Shown: piece after piece, positions 17,909-25,819 of the stretch
Position numbering within the stretch: position 1 is the first letter of the stretch
Layout: every line of letters begins with the position of its first letter
Assembly (NCBI GenBank): GCA_947588835.1
Contig: CANPZS010000001.1
Location: 48,558-112,557, forward strand
DNA: 64,000 nt
Direction: 5' to 3'
Source of the DNA: an uncultured Bacteroidales bacterium
Lineage (GTDB): Bacteria > Bacteroidota > Bacteroidia > Bacteroidales > UBA932
Made by a program: the position numbers and the translations under genes
The notes under the pieces: generated by a model
Database searches by the model: none
What the model was told of the DNA's origin: nothing
What the model saw: the letters and a program-made list of their open reading frames with translations, nothing else

Positions 17909-18560
17909 ATTATTGGTTTGTTTATTATAAGTTTTGCTGTTAAGTGTAAAAGTACAAATTTTATTTGATATATGGTCGCAGGTATTCAAAAAGTAGTTCG
18001 ATCGGCAAGAATCAAACGTTCGTGCAGCTGCACTCCAAGGAGTGGTGAGGTGACGGTCAATGTATTCTCTTGCACCGGACGCCGGGATTGTCCATGATGA
18101 TCTGACAGGTCTTATTGCCACCCCGACAGGCATAATTTGGTTATTTATGGACTATATGCTTTAGGCTTGTATAAGCGGGGTTGGCATATGGGAAAAAGAT
18201 GACAGGATCTCCCTTGCCGTGCCGTTAGGGAATCCGGAAATACCTTTGCCAGACGACAATGGAATGCCGACCGCCGGAGCAAAGACGGGCAAAAAGTGGA
18301 GGAGAAACCCATTATCGGATGATTCTTCGATCCGCAATGAGTTTATGCCGTGAATCCTTTGCGTTTCGATTATTTTGATATACTTTTGTTTTGAGAGTCG
18401 TTTTGACATGCGCAAATGACTGAAATGCAATGCAGTCTGTATGTAGCCAAATCGTAACCCATCGCCCCTGTCATCCTTTATTATCTTCTGTCATTCAATA
18501 GATTACTCGATTTTTTGTGATTCGGGCGCAAATATACAAATAATTGTAAAAACACATCGG
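17909..18560. other. Intergenic stretch at the left island boundary, no gene recognised
   Basis: About 650 bp between the defence operon and the LytTR gene. The AT-rich part around 17,930-17,980 probably holds the island promoter on the minus strand, but no clean TAnnTTTG box is present (closest TACTTTTA). An 89-codon minus-strand frame (18161-18430) is unlike any family I know. No tRNA or clear attachment-site repeat was seen. Confidence 0.5.
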
Positions 18561-18612
18561 CCGCCATGGCGGTGCCCCCGCGGCTTTGATTTTGAAAAAA
18601 TTATTACATTTG
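18561..18612 (+). promoter_or_regulatory. LytTR-gene promoter with upstream 12-bp palindrome
   Basis: CCGCCATGGCGG at 18561-18572 is a perfect palindrome. Downstream are TTTG (18585-18588) and a -7 box TACATTTG (18605-18612) with a 16-bp spacer, 18 bp before the ATG at 18630. The palindrome just above the -33 element is a candidate operator. Confidence 0.55.
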
Positions 18613-18629
18613 TAGAAAAACCTCCGCCG

Positions 18630-19529
18630 ATGGAAAACGAAATAGATACGGGGACCGGCCGCAACATCCTGCCCAAATGCCTGCGTGAAAAGCGTCAGAT
18701 GATAGATACTGTCGTCTTTACGGCTCTCGTGTCCATAGTGTTCCTCCTGTTCAGCATACCTTTTTCGCACAATGCATGGTTCAAGCTGGGCAATTCGGTG
18801 TTCACCATTTTCACCATACTGTTCGCCATCGGCGGACTCGGCATCATCATCGTGAGCCGCATCGTCATGTACAGGACGAGGATGCGCTTCGAAATGACTT
18901 ATTTTCAGTACGTGCTGTGGTGTACGTCGGAGATAATACTCATCTGCATGCTTTATACGCTGTTCACCGTGCTCATAGCGAAGCCTGAGGAATATTCCGC
19001 GTTCGGAGTGTTCATGAGCTCCCTGCTCTACGGCTTCATTTCGGTGGGCGTGCCGTATATCCTTGCCGCGATGTATTTTATCATTCTCGACCAGGAAAAC
19101 ACAATCCGGCTCACGCACATGAGCGAAGTGGTGTCGGACGAGGTGATAACTTCGGGCAACAGCGAGAAAATAACCCTTTTCGACAGCAGCGGCGTGCTCC
19201 GGCTGTCCGTCAGCAGCGGCAACCTCTATTACATAGAATCCAACGACAATTATGTAATGGTGTGGTATACCGACAACCGGGGGGAACTGAAGAAATATCT
19301 GCTCCGCTGCAGGATGAAGATGGTGGAGGAAAGTTTCTTGGGCAGCTACCTCGTGCGGTGCCACCGCAGGTTCATCGTGAATATGGAAAAAGTGAAGGTG
19401 CTGCGCAGGGAAAAGGACGGCTACGTGCTTGAGATGGACAATGACACCATCCCGCAGATACCCGTCACCAAGACATACGTCGACAACGTGCTTCAGGTGT
19501 TTACCGACAAGAAGCCCCTCGTTTTCTGA
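18630..19529 (+). CDS. Membrane-anchored LytTR-domain DNA-binding regulator
   Basis: 299 residues. About residues 25-150 contain four hydrophobic segments (VVFTALVSIVFLLFSIPF; FTIFTILFAIGGLGIIIV; EIILICMLYTLFTVLI; GFISVGVPYILAAMYFIIL). The C-terminal about 100 residues are a LytTR domain: LYYIESNDNYVMVWY, LLRCRMKMVEE, YLVRCHRRFIVNMEKVKVL. This is a common Bacteroidota architecture in which the DNA-binding domain is tied to the inner membrane. No partner histidine kinase is adjacent, so the signal is unknown. It converges with the DUF4293 gene, 18 bp away. Confidence 0.88.
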   Translation: MENEIDTGTGRNILPKCLREKRQMIDTVVFTALVSIVFLLFSIPFSHNAWFKLGNSVFTIFTILFAIGGLGIIIVSRIVMYRTRMRFEMTYFQYVLWCTSEIILICMLYTLFTVLIAKPEEYSAFGVFMSSLLYGFISVGVPYILAAMYFIILDQENTIRLTHMSEVVSDEVITSGNSEKITLFDSSGVLRLSVSSGNLYYIESNDNYVMVWYTDNRGELKKYLLRCRMKMVEESFLGSYLVRCHRRFIVNMEKVKVLRREKDGYVLEMDNDTIPQIPVTKTYVDNVLQVFTDKKPLVF

Positions 19530-19547
19530 CGGAGGCTCCGGCGGTGG

Positions 19548-19997
19548 CTACCGTCTGTTCTTGCGGGAGCTTCTGCGTTTGGCTTCGCGTATCCGGTATG
19601 CGCTTTCCACCATCATCTGGTCCATGAAAGCCCCTCTTGCCGCAAGAAAATCCAGAATGGCGCAAATCAGCGGGAAGATGGCGGAGAAACGGAAAACCAT
19701 TTCGTCCGGAGCCGTGAAATACATGTATGCGAGCCATGCCTGTGTGCCTATTGCGGCGATGCCGCCCAATACGGACAGCCTGAGCTGCAGGATGCGCGAC
19801 TTGAACGTGAGCAGCGCAAGCAGCGTCACAATGCCGAGGATGACGAGCAGTATCATGAAATATGGGCTTGACAATTCTGAATAGCGTATTTTTACGATTC
19901 CTTCGGCTCCGTTCAAAGTGATGGCGGTGCCTGTCATCAAGGCAATCAGGAGCGCAAGGGATATTGCCAGGTACAATGTCTGGATTCTCTGCCACAT
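19548..19997 (-). CDS. DUF4293 integral membrane protein
   Basis: 149 residues with four transmembrane helices (about 5-25, 45-65, 72-92, 105-122) and a very basic tail (EAKRRSSRKNRR). The start MWQRIQTLYLAISLALLIAL is characteristic of the Bacteroidota DUF4293 family, whose function is unknown. It is divergently transcribed from the uridine phosphorylase gene. Confidence 0.82.
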   Translation of the reverse strand: MWQRIQTLYLAISLALLIALMTGTAITLNGAEGIVKIRYSELSSPYFMILLVILGIVTLLALLTFKSRILQLRLSVLGGIAAIGTQAWLAYMYFTAPDEMVFRFSAIFPLICAILDFLAARGAFMDQMMVESAYRIREAKRRSSRKNRR

Positions 19998-20014
19998 ATT
20001 GTTATATTTTTTCG

Positions 20015-20022
20015 CAAAAATA
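20015..20022 (-). promoter_or_regulatory. -7 box TATTTTTG of the DUF4293 gene
   Basis: Minus-strand TATTTTTG lies 18 bp upstream of the ATG at 19997. It is part of a compact divergent promoter region with the plus-strand box at 20044. Confidence 0.55.
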
Positions 20023-20043
20023 GGAAAATCTGCAATTAAAACC

Positions 20044-20051
20044 TATATTTG
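20044..20051 (+). promoter_or_regulatory. -7 box TATATTTG of the nucleoside phosphorylase gene
   Basis: TATATTTG 26 bp upstream of the ATG at 20077. It supports that start over an in-frame ATG at 19918 inside the opposing gene. Confidence 0.6.
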
Positions 20052-20076
20052 TCACTTAATCAAAAATATCTCAGTC

Positions 20077-20949
20077 ATGAAAATTCCAGAATCAGAGCTA
20101 ATCATCAATTCCGACGGCTCGGCGTTCCATATCCATCTGAAGCCGGAGGAACTTGCGGACAACGTGATACTTGTGGGTGATCCCGGACGCGTGGACATGG
20201 TGGCCGAATTTCTTGAGGACATAGAATTCAGGCATCAGTCGAGGGAATTCGTATCCGTGACCGGCAGGCGCAGGGGCACAAGAATCACCGTGCTGTCCAC
20301 AGGCATCGGCACTGACAACATCGACATAGTGATGACCGAACTGGACGCCCTCGCCAATGTGGATTTCTCCACCCGTGAGGTAAGGCCGGAGCACCGTACA
20401 CTGAACGTGCTGCGCATCGGCACTTCCGGAGCCATTCAGGCCGACATACCGCTCGGCTCCTATATTTTTTCGCAGATATCGGTAGGGTGCGACGGTCTCC
20501 TGAACTGGTATGCCGACCGTGACAAAATCACCATCTCTGAGATGGAGGAAGCGTTCATGTCGCATGTGGGCTGGGATCCCAGACTCCCTTCGCCGTATTT
20601 CGTCGAAGCGTCCCGGAAGCTCGCCGACAAATTCGCGGACTGCACCGTGAAGGGCGTCACCATATCCGCCTCGGGATTTTACGGCCCGCAGGGGAGGGTA
20701 GTGCGCATAGGACTCGCGATGCCCGACATGATTGAAAAATTCGAATCTTTCCGTTTCGGCGAATACAGGATAACCAACTTCGAGATGGAGAGTTCGGCTC
20801 TCGCAGGTCTGTGCAAGCATCTTGGACACAACGCCGGCACCGTATGCTGCGCCATAGCCAACCGCCACCTCAAGAGCAGCAATCCGGACTACAAGGCCCA
20901 GGTGAGAGGTCTCGTCGAGCTCGCCTTGGACAAAATGTCGGAGCTTTGA
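20077..20949 (+). CDS. udp: Uridine phosphorylase-like nucleoside phosphorylase
   Basis: Phosphorolytic cleavage of nucleosides in pyrimidine (or purine) salvage. The 290 residues start at MKIPESELIINSDGS, chosen because the promoter lies just upstream and the earlier in-frame residues are not protein-like. Seen: the phosphate-binding VILVGDPGRVDMVAEFL, STGIGTDNIDIVMTEL, RIGTSGAIQADIPLGS, and the nucleoside-binding NFEMESSALAGLCKHLGH. The Glu-Met-Glu motif places it in the PNP/UDP family; whether uridine is preferred is from overall resemblance to Bacteroidota uridine phosphorylases. Confidence 0.87.
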   Translation: MKIPESELIINSDGSAFHIHLKPEELADNVILVGDPGRVDMVAEFLEDIEFRHQSREFVSVTGRRRGTRITVLSTGIGTDNIDIVMTELDALANVDFSTREVRPEHRTLNVLRIGTSGAIQADIPLGSYIFSQISVGCDGLLNWYADRDKITISEMEEAFMSHVGWDPRLPSPYFVEASRKLADKFADCTVKGVTISASGFYGPQGRVVRIGLAMPDMIEKFESFRFGEYRITNFEMESSALAGLCKHLGHNAGTVCCAIANRHLKSSNPDYKAQVRGLVELALDKMSEL

Positions 20950-20950
20950 T

Positions 20951-21901
20951 TTATTTTGAGTCGTAGAGGCTTTCGAGGGTCGCCGACTCGAATTTCTCAA
21001 CCATGGGATCATCCACGAGAGCGTCGACAATCCTTTTGCTGCCGAGCATCACGTTCGCTTCGAGAAAGCGGATCTGCTCCGGGAAGGTGGAGATGAAATG
21101 TTCGGCTATGTCGTGGGCGTGGTCCTTGTATCTGTAGATGCTGTAATTGTATCCGAAGCCCGACAGCCGTTCCGCGATGCTGTCGCTGCCGAAGAATCCC
21201 CAGCTGAAGAACCGTATGCTGCCGTAATTGACGGTCTTGTCCGCCGTGCCGTGCAGAAGCAGCTGCGGACAGGGCTCCGCGGCGTATTTCAGCTTGCCTT
21301 TGTCCGAAAGTATCGCTCCGGCGAACGACATGACGCCGGCGTAGTTGAAGCCTTCCGGCAATACGCCGGCAATGGCGGTCCGGTTGCTTATCTCATATTC
21401 GGCCTGTAGCGAGGTTATGGCTCCGGCCGACGAGCCGCTCAGGACTATGTTCTCCGGATCGACCCCGAGGTCGGCGGCGTTCTCCACGATGTAGCACGTG
21501 GCGCTGAAAAGGTCTTCCACCGCCATCCGTATCGCGTTCTGGAGAGGTTTTACCATCCTTACTCCGGACGGGACGTCCATGCCTTTCAGCCCGAGCCGGT
21601 AGTCTATGGCTATGACTTTGTATCCGTTGTCATTGAGCAGCCTGAACCACGGGACATAGGCTTCGCCATCCCGTTTCCCGCCTATGAACCCGCCTCCGAA
21701 CACGAACAGCACCGTCGGTTTGGCATGCCCTTCGAATGCGGTTTCGCTCCCTTCGGAAGGTTCGTACACGTCCATGAACAGTTCGCAGGTGTCCCTTTCG
21801 GCGTAGAGGTAGGTACTTTTCCCGTTTTGCGCCGCCAGGCCGAATCCGGCGATTATCAGCAGCGTCACGGACAAAATCGTTTTGCAGTGTTTTGCGTTCA
21901 T
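20951..21901 (-). CDS. Exported alpha/beta-hydrolase, acyl esterase-like
   Basis: 316 residues with a signal peptide (about 1-24, ending LAAQ). The oxyanion-hole motif VFGGGFIGGKR stands where HGGG-type esterases have HGGG. The nucleophile elbow is GSSAGAI, with the acid in HGTADKTVNYGS and the catalytic His in YKDHAHDIAEH. This is the hormone-sensitive-lipase/BD-FAE-like carbohydrate or xylan esterase pattern. The substrate is unknown. It lies downstream of the AI-2E transporter gene on the same strand and meets the phosphorylase stop tail to tail. Confidence 0.8.
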   Translation of the reverse strand: MNAKHCKTILSVTLLIIAGFGLAAQNGKSTYLYAERDTCELFMDVYEPSEGSETAFEGHAKPTVLFVFGGGFIGGKRDGEAYVPWFRLLNDNGYKVIAIDYRLGLKGMDVPSGVRMVKPLQNAIRMAVEDLFSATCYIVENAADLGVDPENIVLSGSSAGAITSLQAEYEISNRTAIAGVLPEGFNYAGVMSFAGAILSDKGKLKYAAEPCPQLLLHGTADKTVNYGSIRFFSWGFFGSDSIAERLSGFGYNYSIYRYKDHAHDIAEHFISTFPEQIRFLEANVMLGSKRIVDALVDDPMVEKFESATLESLYDSK

Positions 21902-21937
21902 TATAAAAAAATTTTTTCGTTCACGTTCATGGAGCCG

Positions 21938-23089
21938 TCATGATTCCGGCGGAATCAGTTTCTTGATGGCCTTTATGTCGCAAAAGAAGCGGCTTGCTAT
22001 CACGCGTATTATGGTATAGGCCGGTATGGCGACTATTATGCCGGGTACGCCGCCTATCTCCGCCGCTATGAGCAGCACTATGAAAATCTCCAGCGGGTGG
22101 GCCTTGATGCTGGCAGAATAGATTACGGGCTGGTAGATGAAATTGTCGATCAGCTGGGCCGTCAGCATGACGGCAAGGATGATCAGGGCGAAAAGCCATA
22201 TGTTTACGTCCAGTCCGGCGCCGGTGCCGAGCTTGAGCACTATGCCGAATATGACGCCCGTGACTTCGCCGACCAGGGGACCGAGATACGGAATGACGTT
22301 GAGCATGCCGGCTATCAGGGCTATTCCGAGCGAGGGGCCGAAGCCGAGCCGCGCGATGGCCCATAATCCGATGAAGTCCACCAGGGCCACGCCTATTATC
22401 TCGGCAGTAAGGCCCAGGAAATAACGGGAGAGCAGCCCCGATATTTCGGACACGGCCTTGTCGGTCTTCTGTTCAAGGCCGTCCGGCACGAGGGCGCAGG
22501 CTATTTTGGAAAACAGTTTTTCGTCTTTGATGAAAAAGAACGCTATGAATATGGTGGAAAACGCCCCTACGGCAAAATCCGACACGAAGGAGGCCACGGA
22601 GCCTATGAGGCCGGTCATGAACCCGGATACGTTGGAAAAGCTGAGGATGCCGCGCAGCTTGGCGATCATGACGGCTTCTATGCGGAAATCGGGACCCAGG
22701 GCGGGAAACAGGCCTATCAGGCTGGAGTTGATTTTCTCGAGCATATTCACCGTCATGGCGTCCATGCCGCCGATGTCCGTCAGGGACACGTCGCGGAAAA
22801 TGTTTATGACCAACGGTATCGCCTGCGTGATGAACAGCAGGATCAGCAGCGCTATCATGAGCATCGTGATGACGGCGAGAAGCCAGTCCGGAGCCCTGAA
22901 TCCTTTTATGCTTATTTTTCTGAGCATGCGCATTACGGGCTGCCCTATCAGCGAGATTACGAAAGCCGCTACTACATATATCAATACGTCGCGGAAATAC
23001 AGGCAGGCAGCTCCCGCCAGGACTATGCCTGCGGCCGTGATGGTATATCTTGCCAGCCTGTCCGTGCTGCGTTCATTTGATTTTTCCAC
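21938..23089 (-). CDS. AI-2E family transporter (PerM/YhhT-like)
   Basis: A 383-residue polytopic inner-membrane protein with about eight hydrophobic segments. The C-terminal signature GLWAIARLGFGPSLGIALIA, then NVIPYLGPLVGE and the late EIGGVPGIIVAIPAYTIIRV, is typical of the family once named for autoinducer-2 export. Many members are not AI-2 exporters (some are ion antiporters), so the substrate is not implied. Confidence 0.88.
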   Translation of the reverse strand: MEKSNERSTDRLARYTITAAGIVLAGAACLYFRDVLIYVVAAFVISLIGQPVMRMLRKISIKGFRAPDWLLAVITMLMIALLILLFITQAIPLVINIFRDVSLTDIGGMDAMTVNMLEKINSSLIGLFPALGPDFRIEAVMIAKLRGILSFSNVSGFMTGLIGSVASFVSDFAVGAFSTIFIAFFFIKDEKLFSKIACALVPDGLEQKTDKAVSEISGLLSRYFLGLTAEIIGVALVDFIGLWAIARLGFGPSLGIALIAGMLNVIPYLGPLVGEVTGVIFGIVLKLGTGAGLDVNIWLFALIILAVMLTAQLIDNFIYQPVIYSASIKAHPLEIFIVLLIAAEIGGVPGIIVAIPAYTIIRVIASRFFCDIKAIKKLIPPES

Positions 23090-23161
23090 TGTGACGGATT
23101 AATGTTTTTGTAAATATAGCCATTCCTTTCGTGCCGGAAGACAAAATTTTTCAAAAAAGAT

Positions 23162-23188
23162 CATATGTGCCGCGCATTGGCACATATG
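23162..23188. promoter_or_regulatory. Perfect 10-bp inverted repeat, candidate operator
   Basis: CATATGTGCC (23162-23171) and GGCACATATG (23179-23188) form a perfect inverted repeat with a 7-nt spacer, ending 5 bp before the -7 box of the small gene at 23225. No T-run follows, so it looks like a protein-binding site rather than a terminator. Confidence 0.65.
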
Positions 23189-23193
23189 TGGGG

Positions 23194-23201
23194 TACCTTT
23201 G
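23194..23201 (+). promoter_or_regulatory. -7 box TACCTTTG of the 42-codon gene
   Basis: TACCTTTG followed by CA, 23 bp upstream of the ATG at 23225. It gives this short frame a real promoter. Confidence 0.65.
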
Positions 23202-23224
23202 CATCGTAAACAAAAGAAAACGAT

Positions 23225-23353
23225 ATGAAAAACACTGATTTCAACATTCTGTGCACACTCGGTTCATTCATTTCGAACGATGCATCGTTCAAGGCCCTCG
23301 TTGATATGATAGACGACATGGGACTTGAAATAGAGGACGTCAGGACTTTTTGA
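23225..23353 (+). CDS. Small 42-residue protein, unknown
   Basis: Encodes MKNTDFNILCTLGSFISNDA, then a helical acidic tail ending EIEDVRTF. I do not recognise it. Support for a real gene: a consensus -7 box and a perfect palindromic operator candidate immediately upstream, and an amphipathic, protein-like composition. Its last 14 bases overlap the 3' end of clpC on the opposite strand. Confidence 0.55.
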   Translation: MKNTDFNILCTLGSFISNDASFKALVDMIDDMGLEIEDVRTF

Positions 23354-25649
23354 CGGATACGGCTATGCTTTCCCCGTCGCGGCCGAGCTTTACCTGCAGG
23401 GTGCGCAGGCCGTCATTTTTCCTGGCCAGCATCCTGTCCGATATGATGAATTCGGACACCGGATCTTCTATGTATTTCACCACGGCCCGTTTCAGCGGCC
23501 TGGCACCGAAATGGCTGTCGTACCCGGCTTCGGCGACGAAACGTTTGGCCGAGGGCGATACGTTCAGCCTGTATCCGGCTTCTTCGGCCCTTCTGCGCAG
23601 GTCCTTGAGCTCTATGTCTATTATTTTGGCGATGTCATCCCTGTCCAGGCTGCTGAAGAAGACGCGTTCGTCCACCCTGTTTATGAATTCCGGAGGAAAG
23701 GCTTTGCGGATGGCCTTGTCCAATAAGTTCTTGCGCTGAACTTCCGGCACGTTGCCCGAGGTGGCGAATCCGAGGCCGTTCCCGAATTCTTCCATGTCGC
23801 GGCTTCCTACGTTGGAAGTCATGATGACGATGGTGTTCTTGAAATTCACCGTGCGGCCGTTGCTGTCGGTAAGCCTGCCTTCATCCATCACCTGCAGCAA
23901 TATGTTGAAGATGTCCGGATGGGCTTTTTCTATTTCGTCCAGCAATACGACGCAGTACGGCTTTCTCCTGACCCTTTCGCTGAGCTGGCCGCCCTCTTCG
24001 TATCCCACGTATCCGGGAGGCGCTCCTATGAGGCGCGAAACGGTGAATTTTTCCATGTATTCGCTCATGTCTATCCGCACCATGTTGTCCACGGAGTCGA
24101 ACAGATATTCTGCGAGGGATTTGGCGAGCTGCGTCTTGCCCACTCCCGTGGGGCCGAAGAACAGGAATGTGCCGATGGGCCTGTTGGGATCTTTGAGCCC
24201 GGCCCTGTTGCGGCGTATGGCCCTTACGACGCTGTCTATGGCATCGTCCTGCCCGATGATGCGTTCCTGCAGGCGCCGTTTCATGTTCATGAGCCTGTCC
24301 CTTTCCGATTCGGCTATCTTGTTGAGCGGAATGCCTGTCATCTTCGACACCACCGAAGCTATGTCCTCGGCATCCACTTCATCGGCGTGCGCTCTTTTTT
24401 TCGCAAGGTTCAGGCGGACCATCGACCCGGCTTCGTCCAGTGCGTCTATGGCCTTGTCCGGCAGGGATTTGTCAGTAATGTACCTGTCAGTCAGCCTGAC
24501 CGCGGCCTCAATGGCTCCGTCCGTATAGGACACGTTGTGGAATTCTTCGTAATTTTTCCGTATGTGTCTCAGTATGTCGATTGTCTGGGGCACGTCCGTG
24601 GCCTCGACCACTATCTTTTGGAAACGCCTGTCGAGGGCCCCGTCCTTTTCGACTATTTTGGTGAATTCGTCCATGGTGGTCGCCGCGATGCACTGGATCT
24701 CTCCGCGGGCGAGGGCCGGCTTCAGCATGTTGGCCGCATCCAGGCTGCCCTGGGCTCCTCCGGCTCCTACGATGGTGTGGAATTCGTCTATGAAAAGTAT
24801 GGTGTCCGGATCGGAGGACACTTCGCGTATTATGGCTTTCAGGCGCTTTTCAAAGTCTCCCCTGTATTTGGTGCCGGCCACCACGGAGGCTATGTCGAGC
24901 GAAATTAGCTTCTTTTTGGCAAGCGCCGGGGATATCTCGCCGGAAACTATCCTGAGCGCGATGCCTTCCACTATGGCGGACTTGCCCACCCCCGGCTCTC
25001 CTATCAGGATGGGATTGTTTTTCTTCCTCCTGCCGAGAATCTCTATCACGCGCGCTATCTCGGCGTCGCGGCCTATGACCGGATCGAGCCTGCCTTCCCT
25101 GGCGGCCTTTGTAAGGTCATAGCCGAATTCTTCCATGTCGAGCTTCCGGTCCTGATCTTTGTCCTGGCCTTCTTCACTTTCCTGCCGCTGCGTCCCTTGC
25201 GCCGGGGTCAGAAGCCCTTCTGCTTCCAGATAGGCGAGGATGCGGCCGTAGTCGAGGCCTTGGTTGCGCAGATAGATCTGCCCGTAACTTTCCGTGGTCC
25301 TGCACAGCGCCAGAAGGAGATGCTGCGACAAAGCCTCCGGGCTCTTAAGCCTCGACGCTTCCATGACCGTGATGCTCAGCACGTTCTGTGCCTGTCTCGA
25401 AAATGATATGTGATCAATTTCAGAGTACGGTATGGCCTCGTTGGTAAATATGTGCCCGTCTATGAACCGCCTCAGCGATGCCGGGTCTGCCCCCATCGCC
25501 CCGAGCGCCCTGAAGGCTATGTTGTCTTCGTGCCTGACGATGCCGAGGAACAGGTGGTCGGGGCCTATGCCGTAGCTTCCCGTGCGCATCGCTTCTTCGC
25601 GGGCGTAGTTTATTATTCCGTTGAGTTCTTCCGATATCTTGATTTCCAT
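23340..25649 (-). CDS. clpC: ClpC/ClpA-type AAA+ unfoldase, M domain absent
   Basis: Hsp100 ATPase that feeds proteins to ClpP. The 769 residues contain an N domain (1-145, two repeats), the first AAA+ module with Walker A GEPGVGKSA (218-226) and LFIDEFHT, and the second with GPTGVGKTQ and VVLLDEIEKAHPD. GNGLGF near the C-terminal module may be the ClpP-contact loop. Between the modules (about 400-430) only a short LAKKRAHADEVDAEDI stretch is found, so the coiled-coil/UVR M domain of usual ClpC (about 60 residues) is missing, as in ClpA. Divergent from gyrA with its own promoter. Confidence 0.92.
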   Translation of the reverse strand: MEIKISEELNGIINYAREEAMRTGSYGIGPDHLFLGIVRHEDNIAFRALGAMGADPASLRRFIDGHIFTNEAIPYSEIDHISFSRQAQNVLSITVMEASRLKSPEALSQHLLLALCRTTESYGQIYLRNQGLDYGRILAYLEAEGLLTPAQGTQRQESEEGQDKDQDRKLDMEEFGYDLTKAAREGRLDPVIGRDAEIARVIEILGRRKKNNPILIGEPGVGKSAIVEGIALRIVSGEISPALAKKKLISLDIASVVAGTKYRGDFEKRLKAIIREVSSDPDTILFIDEFHTIVGAGGAQGSLDAANMLKPALARGEIQCIAATTMDEFTKIVEKDGALDRRFQKIVVEATDVPQTIDILRHIRKNYEEFHNVSYTDGAIEAAVRLTDRYITDKSLPDKAIDALDEAGSMVRLNLAKKRAHADEVDAEDIASVVSKMTGIPLNKIAESERDRLMNMKRRLQERIIGQDDAIDSVVRAIRRNRAGLKDPNRPIGTFLFFGPTGVGKTQLAKSLAEYLFDSVDNMVRIDMSEYMEKFTVSRLIGAPPGYVGYEEGGQLSERVRRKPYCVVLLDEIEKAHPDIFNILLQVMDEGRLTDSNGRTVNFKNTIVIMTSNVGSRDMEEFGNGLGFATSGNVPEVQRKNLLDKAIRKAFPPEFINRVDERVFFSSLDRDDIAKIIDIELKDLRRRAEEAGYRLNVSPSAKRFVAEAGYDSHFGARPLKRAVVKYIEDPVSEFIISDRMLARKNDGLRTLQVKLGRDGESIAVSVKKS

Positions 25650-25675
25650 GTCTTTCCTTGTCCGAAATTATATTG

Positions 25676-25683
25676 CAAATATA
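25676..25683 (-). promoter_or_regulatory. clpC: -7 box TATATTTG of clpC
   Basis: Minus-strand TATATTTG followed by CA, 27 bp upstream of the clpC ATG at 25649. Confidence 0.6.
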
Positions 25684-25796
25684 TGCAAAAGCCTTTTATC
25701 AACAATCGTGCGAAGGCGCAGGTCACGACAAAATGTCAGTAGCTGCGGCGGCCGTCACTTTATGTAGCGATGCAGGGGAAAATCCGGAAAAATGAT

Positions 25797-25804
25797 TATA
25801 TTTG
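25797..25804 (+). promoter_or_regulatory. gyrA: -7 box TATATTTG of gyrA
   Basis: TATATTTG followed by CA. A TTG codon within this box would be the longest possible gyrA start, which the promoter rules out. The transcript therefore begins around 25810 with a very short leader. Confidence 0.65.
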
Positions 25805-25819
25805 CATGTTTATACGATA

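Noticed and set aside
18161..18430. 89-codon minus-strand protein in the island boundary
   Set aside because: No promoter, no family resemblance, composition not clearly coding; left as unassigned intergenic sequence.
25802..25819. TTG start giving gyrA an extra six codons
   Set aside because: The codon lies inside the -7 promoter box, so it is not transcribed as mRNA; the ATG at 25820 is preferred.
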